From Torreya grandis (lineage: Eukaryota; Streptophyta; Pinopsida; Cupressales; Taxaceae), in NCBI GenBank assembly GCA_037957365.1, contig JARHVA010004807.1, positions 434,001 through 498,000 on the forward strand: DNA of 64,000 nucleotides, written 5' to 3'. Shown here one piece after another: positions 34,957 through 46,225 of this stretch. The notes below the pieces were generated by a model. It searched no databases and was not told the DNA's origin. It worked only from the letters and a program-made list of their open reading frames with translations. Both the position numbers and the translations under genes were made by a program. The first letter of the stretch is position 1. Each line of letters begins with the position of its first letter.

Positions 34957-35805
34957 ATGGCAGATGAAAGTAAGCTAAGAATGGAGGAGTTGAAAAGCAC
35001 AGATGGTTACTCACGGTCCTATGGAAAGAAAGAGCAGGTAAAAGAATATTGTTGGTTGGTATCAGATCAACATGAAAAAATTGAAGAAGCAGATGTAGCA
35101 GGTGTTGTTGCACAGGATGCTCTGGGAGGTTTCTTGGATAAAGTTGAATCTTGGATAAAAGATTCGGTTGCCTCTTTCCATGCAGCTCCAGGTAGAGGAG
35201 CTGGTAAGCCTTGCCAAAGAATTGGCAAAGGGGAAGTGAAGCTGAAATTGCAGGCGGCCAACACACAGGTGTTGATGAAGGTCATGCAGGTCCCAGGTTT
35301 GGAGATATGGCTAATTTCTTCAAAAAGATTGGGTGATGAGAGATGCACAAGAACTCTCATAGTGGATGCACTTGAATTAGCTGGTGGTAAGAAAATAGGT
35401 ATTCTTTATCTACTTGTTTATATTACTGATTCTTCTTTTGTTGCGGAGACGTGGCGTAGGGTTGGTCACATGAGCAGGAAGGAGATGCATGTTCTTAAGC
35501 AGAAGACAGATATATTTGACAGGCTTAAGAACTGGAAAGCCTTGGTGTTTATGGAGGAGATGGCGGATAGAACCCAGTGGATGGTGCTGGATACTTCTGA
35601 GCAGAGCAATTTGGACATGGGTTTTGATTCAAAGAAGCTCGTGGGTAAAAAGTCATCACTCACAGGCGAACACAGGTACCGACGTCGGTCAGGAGGAATC
35701 GGCATCAAACAGACAGGTGCCGATGTCGGTCATGTGCAAACCGAAGTCAGCGATGTCGGGCAGGGTAAGACCGACGTCGGTCAGGAGAACCGACGTCGGC
35801 AGTAG
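34957..35805 (+). CDS. Element C gag-start-like ORF with palindrome-encoded tail
   Basis: The first ATG of this frame is at 34957 and gives 282 residues; the frame is also open a few codons upstream. The start MADESKLRMEELKS resembles the first residues of copia gag proteins. The middle part has no motif that I recognise, and a hydrophobic run near residues 150-165 (IGILYLLVYITDS) is unlike gag. From about residue 238 on, the protein is encoded by the palindrome array, which yields repeats of the type TDVGQ. The normal capsid, zinc knuckle, protease and integrase are absent. It is more likely a truncated or rearranged polyprotein than a working gene. Confidence 0.5.
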   Translation: MADESKLRMEELKSTDGYSRSYGKKEQVKEYCWLVSDQHEKIEEADVAGVVAQDALGGFLDKVESWIKDSVASFHAAPGRGAGKPCQRIGKGEVKLKLQAANTQVLMKVMQVPGLEIWLISSKRLGDERCTRTLIVDALELAGGKKIGILYLLVYITDSSFVAETWRRVGHMSRKEMHVLKQKTDIFDRLKNWKALVFMEEMADRTQWMVLDTSEQSNLDMGFDSKKLVGKKSSLTGEHRYRRRSGGIGIKQTGADVGHVQTEVSDVGQGKTDVGQENRRRQ

Positions 35806-35937
35806 GTAAGACTGATGTCGGTCAGGAGGACCGACGTCGATAGCAGGGACACCGATGTCTACAGGGTCGGTAGTCAGGGACAGACGCATGGGAACCGACA
35901 TCGGTCAGATGTAGACTGTGGAGTGACCGAGGTCGGT
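35678..35937. repeat. Internal array of ACCGACGTCGGT-type palindromes in element C
   Basis: Ten or so units start at 35678, 35719, 35748, 35770, 35789, 35810, 35830, 35851, 35894 and 35926. Most steps are 19-22 bases or about 41-43. The first half is inside the ORF, where a 21-base unit equals seven codons. The array stands between the gag-like start and the RT remnant. Confidence 0.85.
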
Positions 35938-36289
35938 CACTGTAACAGATTTTGGGTGGACAGCACGCTGTCAAGGAGTCTCAAACACCCATATGGAGGA
36001 CTGAAGTCGTAAGTAGGCCCTCAAATTCGTTGTTCCTCTTCTTTATACTCGTTGCTGATTATAGAGGAGGAAGGATCCAGGAAACAGGTGTGAGCTTGGC
36101 ATGGATGAGGATGTGATTCCTTGGAGGAGAACCAAATAGGTGTTTTTGGTAGGGTTGCCAGCTGGAAGAAAGCACAGAGACGAATGGATTCCTTAGTAGA
36201 AGAATAGAGAGAACGGATACGTGAGACGGAAGACCAGGTATATGGTCTTGAGGAGCTGCAGGACAGTGGTACAGGTTTTGAAAGGTGGA

Positions 36290-36850
36290 GGACGAAGCAT
36301 GGCTTCAGTCAATGTCAGGGTAACTACTGTGGTTTGACTTACCAGGGGGATGGTGATTGCAACATCATTCTGTTGCTGTATGTGGATGGTATGTTTTGCT
36401 GGTAGAATTGTACATACAGGGTTTTGCTGAGCTAAGGGTAAGATTAGTTCAGTGGCATGTCAGGAGGAGTTTGGAGCAGCGAAATTCTTTGACATGGGAG
36501 ACATGGAGATCACAGGTTGATTTTGTCTCGAGTGGGAGCTGATGTGAATCAAGTGTTGGCGAGGTTCAGGATGTAGAGCCGGAGCACACTAAGGGCTGGA
36601 TAGGTACAGTGTCCGAAATCACATGAGGTCTGGTATAGACCTGAGTATTCCCATTCAGTGGGAGCTGTCAGAGAGTTAGGAGCCAATTCGGGGAAGTGGA
36701 TTTTCAGGTATTTGAGAGGGACCAGCAGCAGGTATACATGCAGGGTCAGGACTTCACTACATGTGTTTGTAGGTTCGGATGTGGCAGGGTACTCGGATGA
36801 TAAGAGGTACATCACAGGTTGTGTGGTGGGTTGTCTTCAGGATTGATCTT
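36290..36850 (+). pseudogene. Element C RT and RNase H remnant (copia type)
   Basis: NIILLLYVDG at 36361-36390 is the copia RT catalytic box with the second Asp of YVDD changed to Gly. In the same frame, YRPEYSHSVGAV corresponds to the TRPDI-HAVG block, WIFRYLRGTSS at 36697-36729 to the conserved WILRYLRGT block, and GSDVAGYSDDKRYITGCVV at about 36773-36829 to the copia RNase H D-S-D-x-A-G region. The rest of the RT is deleted and stops interrupt it. Confidence 0.85.
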
Positions 36851-36921
36851 GAAGAGAGATACAAACCAGGAAATAGATTAGACAGAGTACAGGTACAGGT
36901 ACAGTGCAACTGTTTATCTCC

Positions 36922-36932
36922 AAGTGGGAGAT
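36922..36932 (+). promoter_or_regulatory. Polypurine tract of element C
   Basis: AAGTGGGAGAT directly precedes TGTTAGG of the 3' LTR, the classic copia arrangement. Confidence 0.85.
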
Positions 36933-38107
36933 TGTTAGGTTGTGGAGCTAAAAGCTTCACTGATGCAGACACGGAGAAGGCCATGGAGGGGTTGTTGAAG
37001 GTTGCTAAGCGTCAAAGCAACCGGCATCGGTCTGATCAGCCGACGTCGGCAGGACAGTAAAGAGAAGCAACCGACGTCGATCAAGGATCGGTCGGCGTCG
37101 GTCACCTCCAGGCAGACAGGGACCGATGTCGGTCGCCTATGTGGTTCGACTGCGAGCTTATTACGGGTAGTTAGCTAACAAACCAAGTGTTTGCATGATT
37201 AGAGCTATTTTTAGACTGAGAGCTGTGGATCTAATTATTGTAATTAGATGTCTAATTATTGTTTGGATGAGATCTATATAATAGACTCATGGTTGTATTG
37301 GAAAAGTGTTCTAGTTTGAGTTGAGCAAAGTTTGTTCCTTCTGTGTGTGAGTTGAGCAAGGGTGTTCCTCCTAGTTCCACAGTACCAGGTGTAGGTGCTG
37401 GTTTTGGAGAGTCAGCAGGATTCTTCAGGTGTGTAGGATCTTGGTCACAGTTGCATGGCCTATATAGGAGATCTACATGGTAAGTAAGATCATTGATCTG
37501 TAGGTGTATGTGTGTGCAAGGTCAAGGTTCACAGGTGAGCAGAACCGGGTTTGATTTGCAGGTGTGCAGGATCATATAGATAGCAACACAACAGGGAGCA
37601 ATATCAGGCAGGATCTACTTGGAGTACAGGTGTGTACTCGGATAGAGCAAAGAGGAAGGCAAGGGAGTTCCTTCCATAAGTATGGTCTGTTGAATTGCAA
37701 GTTGTTGCAGGTTCATGGGAGATCTACTTGAAGTACCTTGAGTACTTGTGGAGTACGTGGAGTACTTGTGGAGTGCGTGGAGCACTTGTGGTGTGCGTGG
37801 AGCACAGGAGGTGAACACCAACTCTGTATTTTGAGTTGGGTGTTGGGACCTGAGAGGGAGAGCTTTGGGGAGAAGAATTACTGTTCACTTGAGGTGTGGC
37901 GAGCCTCTGAAGAGGTGGTGGAGAAGAAGTGGCATCTTCTTTATTGTATTCTTTTCTGTATAAAGTGTTAATACAATTTGTGTATTGTCTCTCATATCAT
38001 GTGTTATTCTGAATTCTAGTTACTTGGTGAATCTGGTTAATTTCCGCATATTAAGTTGCTTGGTTTGGTAATCAATTGTGCTCTTTTGGCGGAGCAAGAT
38101 CCTGACA
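36933..38107 (+). mobile_element. Element C 3' LTR
   Basis: This LTR of 1175 bases matches 33671-34846 throughout. The five palindromes lie at 37020, 37039, 37070, 37091 and 37122 with the same spacing as in the 5' LTR, although most units carry one or two transitions. Confidence 0.95.
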
Positions 38108-38112
38108 CTTGT

Positions 38113-38487
38113 GGCATATAGAAAGGATATATTATGAAGAGATAGTGCTCTAGAATACTATATATATAACATTCAATTGTAATAGAATATGGTTTCGATG
38201 TGTGATGGAGATTAATATACTAGTTTTGAAGATGGTTTTCCTAAATATCTTATGCCTTTATAATGTGCACAATAACTACTCTGTTTAATTTAAACTTGTG
38301 ATTCATCATGCACATGTCGATTGTTTCATATTTGTTAATTCAATGTTTTCATATAATAAGTGTGCCTTTGTCTTTAACTATGGCTCTTTACATATGAATA
38401 ATTTGCTTTTAGTTACCTTTATTTTTACTACACAAGCTATCCCTATAATTAGCATGTTCTGGAGTTTTCCAAGAACCTATGCTAACA
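38113..38487 (+). mobile_element. Element G 5' LTR, second part
   Basis: The sequence matches 53705-54079 of the 3' LTR (TATGAAGAGATA, TTTTGAAGATGG, ATAATAAGTG) and ends GCTAACA. Together with 33516-33670 it makes about 530 bases, the same length as the 3' LTR. Confidence 0.9.
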
Positions 38488-38515
38488 ATGGTGCGGTGAG
38501 CATAGAACCATTTGG

Positions 38516-39680
38516 TTGAAATATGCTAAGATGGTTACCAGGATAGAGGGATATAGAGATGATGTGTTGTGTAGAGTATCATTAAAACATGATCGACCAC
38601 TTCTTCTTCAAGAAGCTCATCAGGGAATTGTGGGAGGTCACTTTGTAGGTAAAGCTATTGCAAGAAAAATATCACAGAGTGGTCTTCGGTGGCCAAATTT
38701 ATTTCAATATGTGCATATATTAGCTAATCATTATGATGTATGCCAGTGAATGGGAAAGCCAAATCAGCATGATAAGATGCCCTTGGTCACAATGTTCATA
38801 GAACAACCATTTGAACAATAGGGAATTGATTTTATTGGGCCTATAGTTCCCCCAAGTAATTGAAGTCATGCACAATACATTATTAATGCAACAAATTACT
38901 TAACTAAGTGGGTATAAGTGGTGGCAACCCCAAGTTGTGATGTGAAGGACACTACCAAATTCCTATATGAAAATATTATTACAAGGTTTAGATGTCCAAT
39001 AAATTTGGTCAATGATAGAGGAACACACTTTCTCAATAATACTATCAAAACTCTCACTGAAGAGTTTATGACATCGTACCATAAAATATAGCTTACCACC
39101 CTCAAGCAAACAAACAGGCTAAAGCATTGAACAAGGTCTTGGGAAAAATGCTAATGACAATATGTAATGTATAGAGAGATGATTAGGAGGATTGTATTCC
39201 TATATTTATTTGGGCATACAAAATAAATTACAAGTGTGCCACAAGTTGCAGTCCCTTTCAGCTTGTTTATGGGCTTTAAGTAGTAATTCCTATGGAGTAC
39301 TTGTTCTGAGCTTATGCATTGTAATAATTATGAGGTTGGGTGATCAAGACTTTCAAAATCAACGATTAATGGACTTAGTTAAAATGGAGGAAAGCCAACA
39401 AAGGGCACTATGGACATAAGAGATACATAAATTAACCCAGACTATGTAGTGCAATTGCAACTTGTGATCTAAGTAATTCTATCCAAAATAAGTGATATTG
39501 CTTTATGATAGTAGGTTTAAGGCATTCCTAGGAAAATTGTGCTTCAAATGGAAGGGACCATACATTATATATGAATTCTCACAACAAGGTAATATTATTT
39601 TAAAATATTTGTAGGGCACCATACTACTATGATGAATAAATGGTTGTAGGCTTAAACCTTACCACCTTTAACCTCTATCA
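38516..39680 (+). pseudogene. Element G integrase
   Basis: The frame gives a Tat-like integrase: EAHQGIVGGHFVGKAIAR, RWPNLFQYVH, YDVCQ for the zinc finger (Tyr in place of the first Cys of CxxC, as in element F), then GIDFIGPI with the first catalytic Asp at 38828-38830, NDRGTHF with the second at 39014-39016, and QANKQAKALNK, where the catalytic Glu is Lys (39121-39123). The C-terminal block GKLCFKWKGPYIIYE follows at about 39528-39575. Stops and frameshifts are common. The integrase starts only about 30-40 bases after the 5' LTR, so gag, protease, RT and RNase H are deleted. Confidence 0.85.
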
Positions 39681-39689
39681 TTCATGTTA

Positions 39690-40075
39690 ATAACATGAGT
39701 GAGTGCTAAGTAGCATCATATAGTTAGGTTTAATATTTAATTTTTTTAATTTTATGTTCTATTTTATTTTTTTAGGTTAGTATGTTTATATAGTGTGATA
39801 TTTACATCACAACACATCTTAGCAGAAAGAAATAGTTACAATTGTAAGGCGTGATCAAATTATAAAGACAGTGTAAGGAAGGACAACTGGAAACAACTAC
39901 CATAGATTGAGAAATAAGTTTGAGAAGGTACTAGTGATAATATAGGTACAACGAAAGGATGGATAATGGTCATTCAAAATCATTAATGACAAGGAACTTC
40001 AATAGATTTCATTTTTCCTAAGATGAATTGTGCAACCATTTGACAGGTGGCATCATAAAAGAAATGGGATAGACA
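39690..40075. other. Noncoding interior of G before element E
   Basis: AT-rich sequence after the integrase. I see no motif in it. It ends where similarity to the LTR of E begins. Confidence 0.5.
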
Positions 40076-41610
40076 AAAGGACTAGTCTGGAGAAATGAAG
40101 ATAGAGATGCATTATAATGGCATATTTTGGATATTAAACCTATTGGAACTTGTATATTACTCACTCAAGCTCCCTCCCATGTTTTTTAGATGTATAGACG
40201 TGTATGGATGGGGTGAGAAATAGGTTATTTTTTACCATTTTTTGTGATGTGTAGGTTATAAGAGGATTCTGAAGATGAAACCAAGTTTGGGAGAAATATT
40301 TATACTATTATAACTCCCCATTTCTATCTCATACCTCATAACAACTCATAAGTGCCTTAACAAGAGCTCTCATCTCAGCCAGTCAAAACTAGCATATTGG
40401 ACAAACTAGTTAGAAGTGTGAAAACTCTAAGGGAAAGTGATTTTAAGGTGTCCCTAATGATTCTAAGGCCATGAATGGTCTTGAAACTTTTCATCCACTC
40501 CATTCCATGGATTTTCATGAGCAACTAATGCCAATTTTGAGGACAAATGTGCAGGGTGCATGGAAGAGGAGTTTTCTTGACAATAGATGATGATGGTTCA
40601 CTTCAAGATGTTTCCAAAGAACTAAGCATGAAACCAATTCATGTAGAGGAATTTATAAGACCCTTAAAATTCTTTCCAATCATTAGACATAGTCCTAATT
40701 ATTTATAATATGTTCAAGAAGCTCAAATCATGAAGACAATTTTTCTAAGCTAGTTAAGAGGATTTTATGCCACTTTGCAAGAGTTTGATGACTTTTATGA
40801 ACACTTGCACTTTCTAACCTTGCATGTTTCATCCCATATCCTCTTCCCATGCAAAATCAAATAATTATCTTATCTTAACAAGTGTCCTTGTGACCCTTGG
40901 ACTTCTCTCTTTTTCCCTCTCTCTCAAGTTCTATAAGAACTAGCCATTTTGGCTATTGTACTTCATGATCCACCTGAGTATGGTGAAGCTTTGCTCATTT
41001 ATATAAATTTTTATCAATAAGACTACTAATTTTTACCTCCATTAATTTTATTAGTGTGTTCATTTGAAATTTTTGATTTTGCATAAGTGAAGACTATGGA
41101 TTCCTCAGCATGTTATTTCATTATACCATCTATTTACAGTTAGAAAGCTTCTTCTTTCAGGGCATGTGAAGTGTTCTAAGAAATATAAAGGATTAAGTGA
41201 GTTATTATATTCATTAGTTCCATTATAGGCCTCTTGTCTAGTCCTCCTAGATTTACACATTCATCCATAACCTCACAAGGTAGCATTGATGTGAGAAGAT
41301 GAAGATTAGAGAAGTGTATGTTCAGTTTGTCCCTTGATGTCAAGTTTAATATGTATATGGTTGGAATTCATCAATATATTTGGTGTATCACCTCCCTTAG
41401 GATAGTTTTTTTTTAATTATCTCTCTCCATTTTCACCCCCCAAAGTTTAGTTGTAATTGTGATCCAAAGTGGTACATCAAGGGAGCTAGCCCTATCTAGA
41501 GATTCACCTCATCCTTAGGCTACCCACAAGCTTAGAGGTGTTTCCATTATGCCACTTAGATGAGGAGAGATTTTTCATCTCATCAAAGGGTGAAAATCCA
41601 AGTGAAAATA
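40076..41610 (+). mobile_element. Element E 5' LTR, truncated to its last 1.5 kb
   Basis: The stretch matches 48690-50215 with many differences and small indels. The start has no TG, and the first about 4.2 kb of the LTR seen in the right copy are missing, so the left side was removed by a deletion that also took the junction with G. Confidence 0.8.
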
Positions 41611-41611
41611 G

Positions 41612-41635
41612 TTTTTAGCATGCTCGGTGGGACTC
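41612..41635 (+). promoter_or_regulatory. PBS-like site of element E
   Basis: TTTTTAGCATGCTCGGTGGG begins one base after the LTR end and continues with ACTC. It matches the D site except for transitions and one further change. Confidence 0.7.
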
Positions 41636-41859
41636 TTGATCCAAGGAGTTGAGAGATTTTTGGTGTTATCTCTCAACAATCAACCTTTAGACACATCTAT
41701 CAAAGCATCAATGGCGACTCCAAAGATATATCAATAGGTCAAGCAGCCAAAGTTTCTTTCTTAAGATTTTTGAAAACATTTTCCTTTGTGTTATTAGTTT
41801 TAATGAAGTTTCATGGCTAATTTTGGTGTTGAGTATTGTTTTTTTCAAGTTGGTAAGAC

Positions 41860-44230
41860 ATTGCAAGCTTGTGTTATTCCCTATCAACAAGAACAAGTTA
41901 TTAATCAGCCCTTACATGATGTATACTAGCCCCAATATGGTTATTTTCAACCTCAATATAATCATATTCAACCTTATGATGAGTTTTATCAGTCATATAT
42001 CCATCCTCCTCAAGATCTTGCTTCTCCTAGTTAACCTAGCCACTTCCCAACTCCATCCATTTCTACCTTCAAGAAGACTCTTTTGAGCTATGAGAGGTAC
42101 ATGTTAGAACTTGATACTCTAAGAGAATGTGGTCAAGAGGTTCCTAATAATCTTATTCATAAGGTGAGAGATGCAATAAGTTGGTCAAAAGAGAGTGGGT
42201 ACCTATTGAGAGAGCCAATTGGCAAAGGCTCACAAGTGAAATGCTTGATGTGAATGGCCTAGTTTCTTCCTTAGAAGATAGACTAGGAGTTCATGAGAAG
42301 TAGCCTTACCAAGTATATAAACCTTCATATCCACTTCCCCTAGTTTTTTATCAAACATATTTGATCCCTACTCATGAGCCTAATCAAAATTGCCAAATCC
42401 ATCTTTCTCCCAATTAGTTCAAAGAGAAAGTTGAGAAAAGAAACCTTATTTTTGAAGCCAACCTTGATAGGCAAACTAAATTGGCCAATATGTAGATGCA
42501 ACAGTCCATGTTAGCAACCAAAGAAGTGGATTTCAAGCCCTCTTTTCCCTCTCACATTGCATCCCCACCACCTCAAAAAGAGACTCATCATCCCAATACC
42601 CTAAGCTAGAATAAAATAGTGGAGTCATGGGGACAGAAAGAGGAGAAAAGTCTTGATAAAGAGTGTGAAGTTGAGAAGGAGCTTGATTGTATACAAACCC
42701 ATCCCACCCTTCCTCAAGAAAAGACTTCTAACCATAACATTCCAAGTTGGAGTAAGATAGTGGAATCATGGGGAAAGAAAGAAGATACAAGTTTGGTTGA
42801 TAAGGAGTGTGAGGTTGTGAACAAAGTTGATCCTTAGCAAGTTCCTCCCTTTATTCCCCAAGAAAAGTATTAGTTTCCATGTCAGCCCTCATGCATTCCT
42901 TGTCCTCATGAAGACTCCTATGAACTTCAAGAAATATTTTTCCAAGAGAAACTAGCCAAGCAAATTGAAGAGTTAGAGGCAAAGATGAAATTGCTAAGTC
43001 AAGGTGTGATGGAAGGTTGACCCAAAAGAAGATCCTATGCCTAAACACACCCCATCCAACCTTCTTCAAGAGATCCCTCAAGATAAATCAGGTATGAATG
43101 AAACAATTTTCAAGTGGAAGGAAGAAAATCAAGTTGTTTTATCCCGAAGTCTACCTCCCCTTCCTCAAGAGCTTCCAAAAGAATCCTTTATACTTTGCTC
43201 TCAATCTAATTTTGAGTTTTATGTGCCACCTCCACCACCTTGTTCATCTTGTCCTCACCCCATCACCCTTTGCCTTGATGGACCTATGGTATGGGAACCT
43301 AAAGAGGAGCATCTGGTTGATAAGGAAAGAGAACTCTTGCTTGAAGAAAGCTTACCTCCTTGGCGGCCTCATTGGACTAAGTCACATGACTTCAAAATGC
43401 CTAGTCTTGGAATCACAAAGAAGGAGATGGAAGATCTTGCAGCCATTAAGAGTCAAAGTTATATTATAGAGGTTGATATGCAACTTGATATCCCTCAAGG
43501 TATGTTAAATTATGAAGAATATGTGACTTCGTATGTGGAGATTTCAAATTGGGTTGATGAGGAAGAAAGTTTTCCTTGTGCCAAAGAAGAAGAAATGGTT
43601 ATTGATTTTACCATCACTTTGCAAGATACCATGGATGGGAAATGACAAGTTCTTAATCAAAGTTTGGATGATATGTTTGAAATAATTAGATCAGGTTATA
43701 CTGCTATTTGAGGAGGCTATGATTTGGTCAAAGATGGAGAAGGCAACTTTGGCACTCAAGTGAGTATGCAAAGAGAAGGTAACCTTTTAAATATGTCCTT
43801 TCAAGAGACACACACATTTTATGATGACATTTTTGAAGTCATCAAGATGGGATATCACCCTCTTAACCAGTTGGGAGAAACACATCAACTCTTGAAGGAT
43901 GGAATAAGCTCCTATTGGCCTCGATCTTTCAAGGAACATGAAATTAATCCTCTTGAAGACATGCCTACTAAGGAGATACAAATTAACCATGAAATGAAGA
44001 GTGGGCAACAATATGAAGTATGTGAACATGTTTAAGAGGATTATATCAACATTGGAGACTTATTTAAGGATTATACACTTGAGGTAATATTAATTGAATT
44101 ATTAAGGAATAGGTCTGATCTACAAAGCATCTATTTCAAGGAGAAGCATGTTTGGCACTATGTTTCATTTCACCATGAAGATGATTCAAGAAGTTTTCCT
44201 TTTGATCCTAGAAAGGAGGTATGATTAGTT
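41860..44230 (+). pseudogene. Element E coiled-coil protein, relative of the D protein
   Basis: The region is coding-like with scattered stops and at least one frameshift (between 43017 and 43037). A Pro/Gln/Tyr-rich start (about 41870-42060) is followed by helical sequence. Two blocks NKIVESWGQKEE and SKIVESWGKKED (42610-42780) are a duplication of one motif. Next come LQEIFFQEKLAKQIEELEAK with SQGVMEG (42925-43017), then TIFKWKEENQVVLSRSLPPL (43097-43156), a Pro-rich spacer, and acidic sequence. Near the end DDMFEIIRSGY and DDIFEVIKMGY (43665 and 43825) repeat. Order and motifs parallel the D protein. Open parts are 42619-42837, 43037-43645 and 43724-44035. The family is unknown to me. Confidence 0.7.
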
Positions 44231-44282
44231 AATATTTGTGCATAATATTTGTTTTCAAATTCCCCTAAGTGCCTTGAGCACA

Positions 44283-44299
44283 TGTGTGTGTGTGTGTGT
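44283..44299. repeat. Short (GT)n microsatellite
   Basis: About eight GT units after the end of the E coding region. Confidence 0.85.
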
Positions 44300-44874
44300 C
44301 TTGTTAGTTTGTTGTCTTGTTTTATGTGTGTCCTTATTTTGTGTGGTTGTGGTAATTAGTGGTCTTTTCTTGATGGTAAATGGTCAAAGGTCTCCTTGTT
44401 TGTCTTAGAATTTAGATGAATCTTAAGCCTAATGTACTAATAAGGTTACTGGTCTAGTTAGTATAGCAGGCATACTACCCCTATGAGTCACCAATTTGTT
44501 GACCAAATTTGACTTTTAGGTCAAATTAGGGCAACCCTAAGTAAAAGCTTGAGTTTTAAGAATTTTTGGTGTCTAAAATTATGTAAAAATGTCTTTTATA
44601 GGCTAATTGATGTCATTTAATGTTTTAATACCCTCGGTCATTAGTTATTTTGGTCCTTATATCATTTTTGGGTCATTTTAAGGTCAAAAAGGGAGCATTT
44701 AATTACTTGTACAAATTTATTGGGAAGTGTGAAGGTTCTAAAACATGATGTCACATCCCATGTGTCCTTATAGGTCTTAATTAACTGACATAACTGAAAA
44801 TTGGTAGGTTATTCAAAAAAAAGGTCAATTTTCTTGAGAAAAATAAGAAAATGGCACTTACACGACTCCTCGCG

Positions 44875-45655
44875 AAGTGTGCCATGTGAAAAATGATCAA
44901 AAAATTCATCTTAAACTTCCCCAAGCTTAGTCCCATATTTGGTTTGATCTGAAAGTGCCATTTCTTTCTCAAAACTAATATACTCCCTTTTCACCCTTCT
45001 TGGCAAGCAAAAGTGACCTTCAGATTTTTGCTTGGTATGGACAACTCAGGGAGTTTCAAGGTAAATTATTTTGGGAGGTTATTGTACACTCAGAGACCTT
45101 CATTTCAATATAATTATTTTTAAAAATGGTGGATTTTTCTTCATGAACCATCCTCATGAATTTAACCTTTCAAATTTGCCTGCTAATCTGTGTACCCTAT
45201 GGGTTTTGCCTTTGTTTGAGAAATTTCATATGAACCAGTTATTGAGTTTGGTTTCAAAGGATTTTGAAGTGTGCCATGTGGAAAAGGATAAAAAATTCCT
45301 CTTATACTTCCCCAAGCTTAGTCCCATATTTGGTTTGATCTGGTAGTGCCATTTCTTACTCAAAACTATTATACTCCATTTTCACCCTTCTTGGCAAGAA
45401 AAAGTGACCTTCAAATTTTTGATTGGTATGAAAAACTCAAGAATTTTCAAGGAAAATTATTTTGGGAGGTTGTTGTACACTCTGAGACCTTCATTTCCAT
45501 ATAAGTATTTTTTAAAATGGTGGCCTTTTCTTCATGAACCATCCTCATGAAGTTGACCTTTCAAATCTGCTTGCTAATTTGTGTACCCTACAGATTTTGC
45601 CTTGGTTTGAGAAATTTCATATGAACTAGTTATTGAGTTTGGTTGCACAGGATTT
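44875..45655. repeat. Tandem duplication of about 390 bases in the E LTR
   Basis: Unit 1 (44875-45263) and unit 2 (45265-45655) share GTGTGCCATGTG, CTTCCCCAAGCTTAGTCCCA, ATTTTGGGAGGTT and TTCATGAACCATCCTCATGA at a constant offset of about 390 bases. Confidence 0.9.
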
Positions 45656-46217
45656 TTAATCTCCCATATAATGTTTTCCATGTTTATTTTCAACTTTCAA
45701 GCTGATTTGATGAGCAAACTATATCAAATTTGTAAAATGGTCTCATGTGGAAGGACAAGCTTATTTTCGCCGTTTCCAGATCTTCATGTTTTTAAAATTT
45801 ATTCCATGGGTTTTGATAAGTCTTAATTCATTTTTCTAATGTGGTCAAATGATCTCATGTCATCTTGGTTTCATTTTCCAAGCGATGTCTATGAAAGTGC
45901 AGTTTTTGAGTGCCATACAATTATGTGATAGAAAAGTATAGTTTTAGGTGCTTTCATGGAGGTTTATCAATGTTGAATTGGAATTTTACAATCTTATATT
46001 GAGTTTGAACCATCCTGAGGTTTCATTGCAACACCATTGAGGAGAACCCACTTGATTGAGAAGGCAAATTCCCTCAACACTTAATCTAATTCATCCTCAC
46101 TGCCCATATACAGTTCACCATGCATCCACAACCGTTATTGATGACATCATGCTATGATGAGATATTTAATAGTGGTTTATATCCTTTTAAATCATAAGGA
46201 GTCTATTTATAAGTCTT

Positions 46218-46225
46218 TATAAATA
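46218..46225 (+). promoter_or_regulatory. Candidate TATA box in the E LTR
   Basis: TATAAATA in the context CTTTATAAATACCTTGG. If it is the promoter, the transcribed part of the LTR would be about 4 kb, which is unusually long. Confidence 0.35.

Larger units (their letters stand above)
33671..38107 (+). mobile_element. Element C: copia-type retrotransposon with deleted interior
   Basis: The element runs from TGTTAGGTTG at 33671 to CCTGACA at 38107 and is flanked by CTTGT at 33666-33670 and 38108-38112. LTRs are 1176 and 1175 bases. By eye they differ at roughly 35-40 positions (about 3%), nearly all transitions, so it is the youngest insertion here. The interior is only 2086 bases: a PBS, a gag-start-like frame, an array of palindromes, and remnants of copia RT and RNase H. 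Protease and integrase are gone, so this copy is non-autonomous. Confidence 0.95.

Noticed and set aside
38298..38519. 73-codon open stretch ending before the G integrase
   Set aside because: It lies within the G 5' LTR, whose 3' partner at 53862-54044 also is open by composition; it is not a separate gene.
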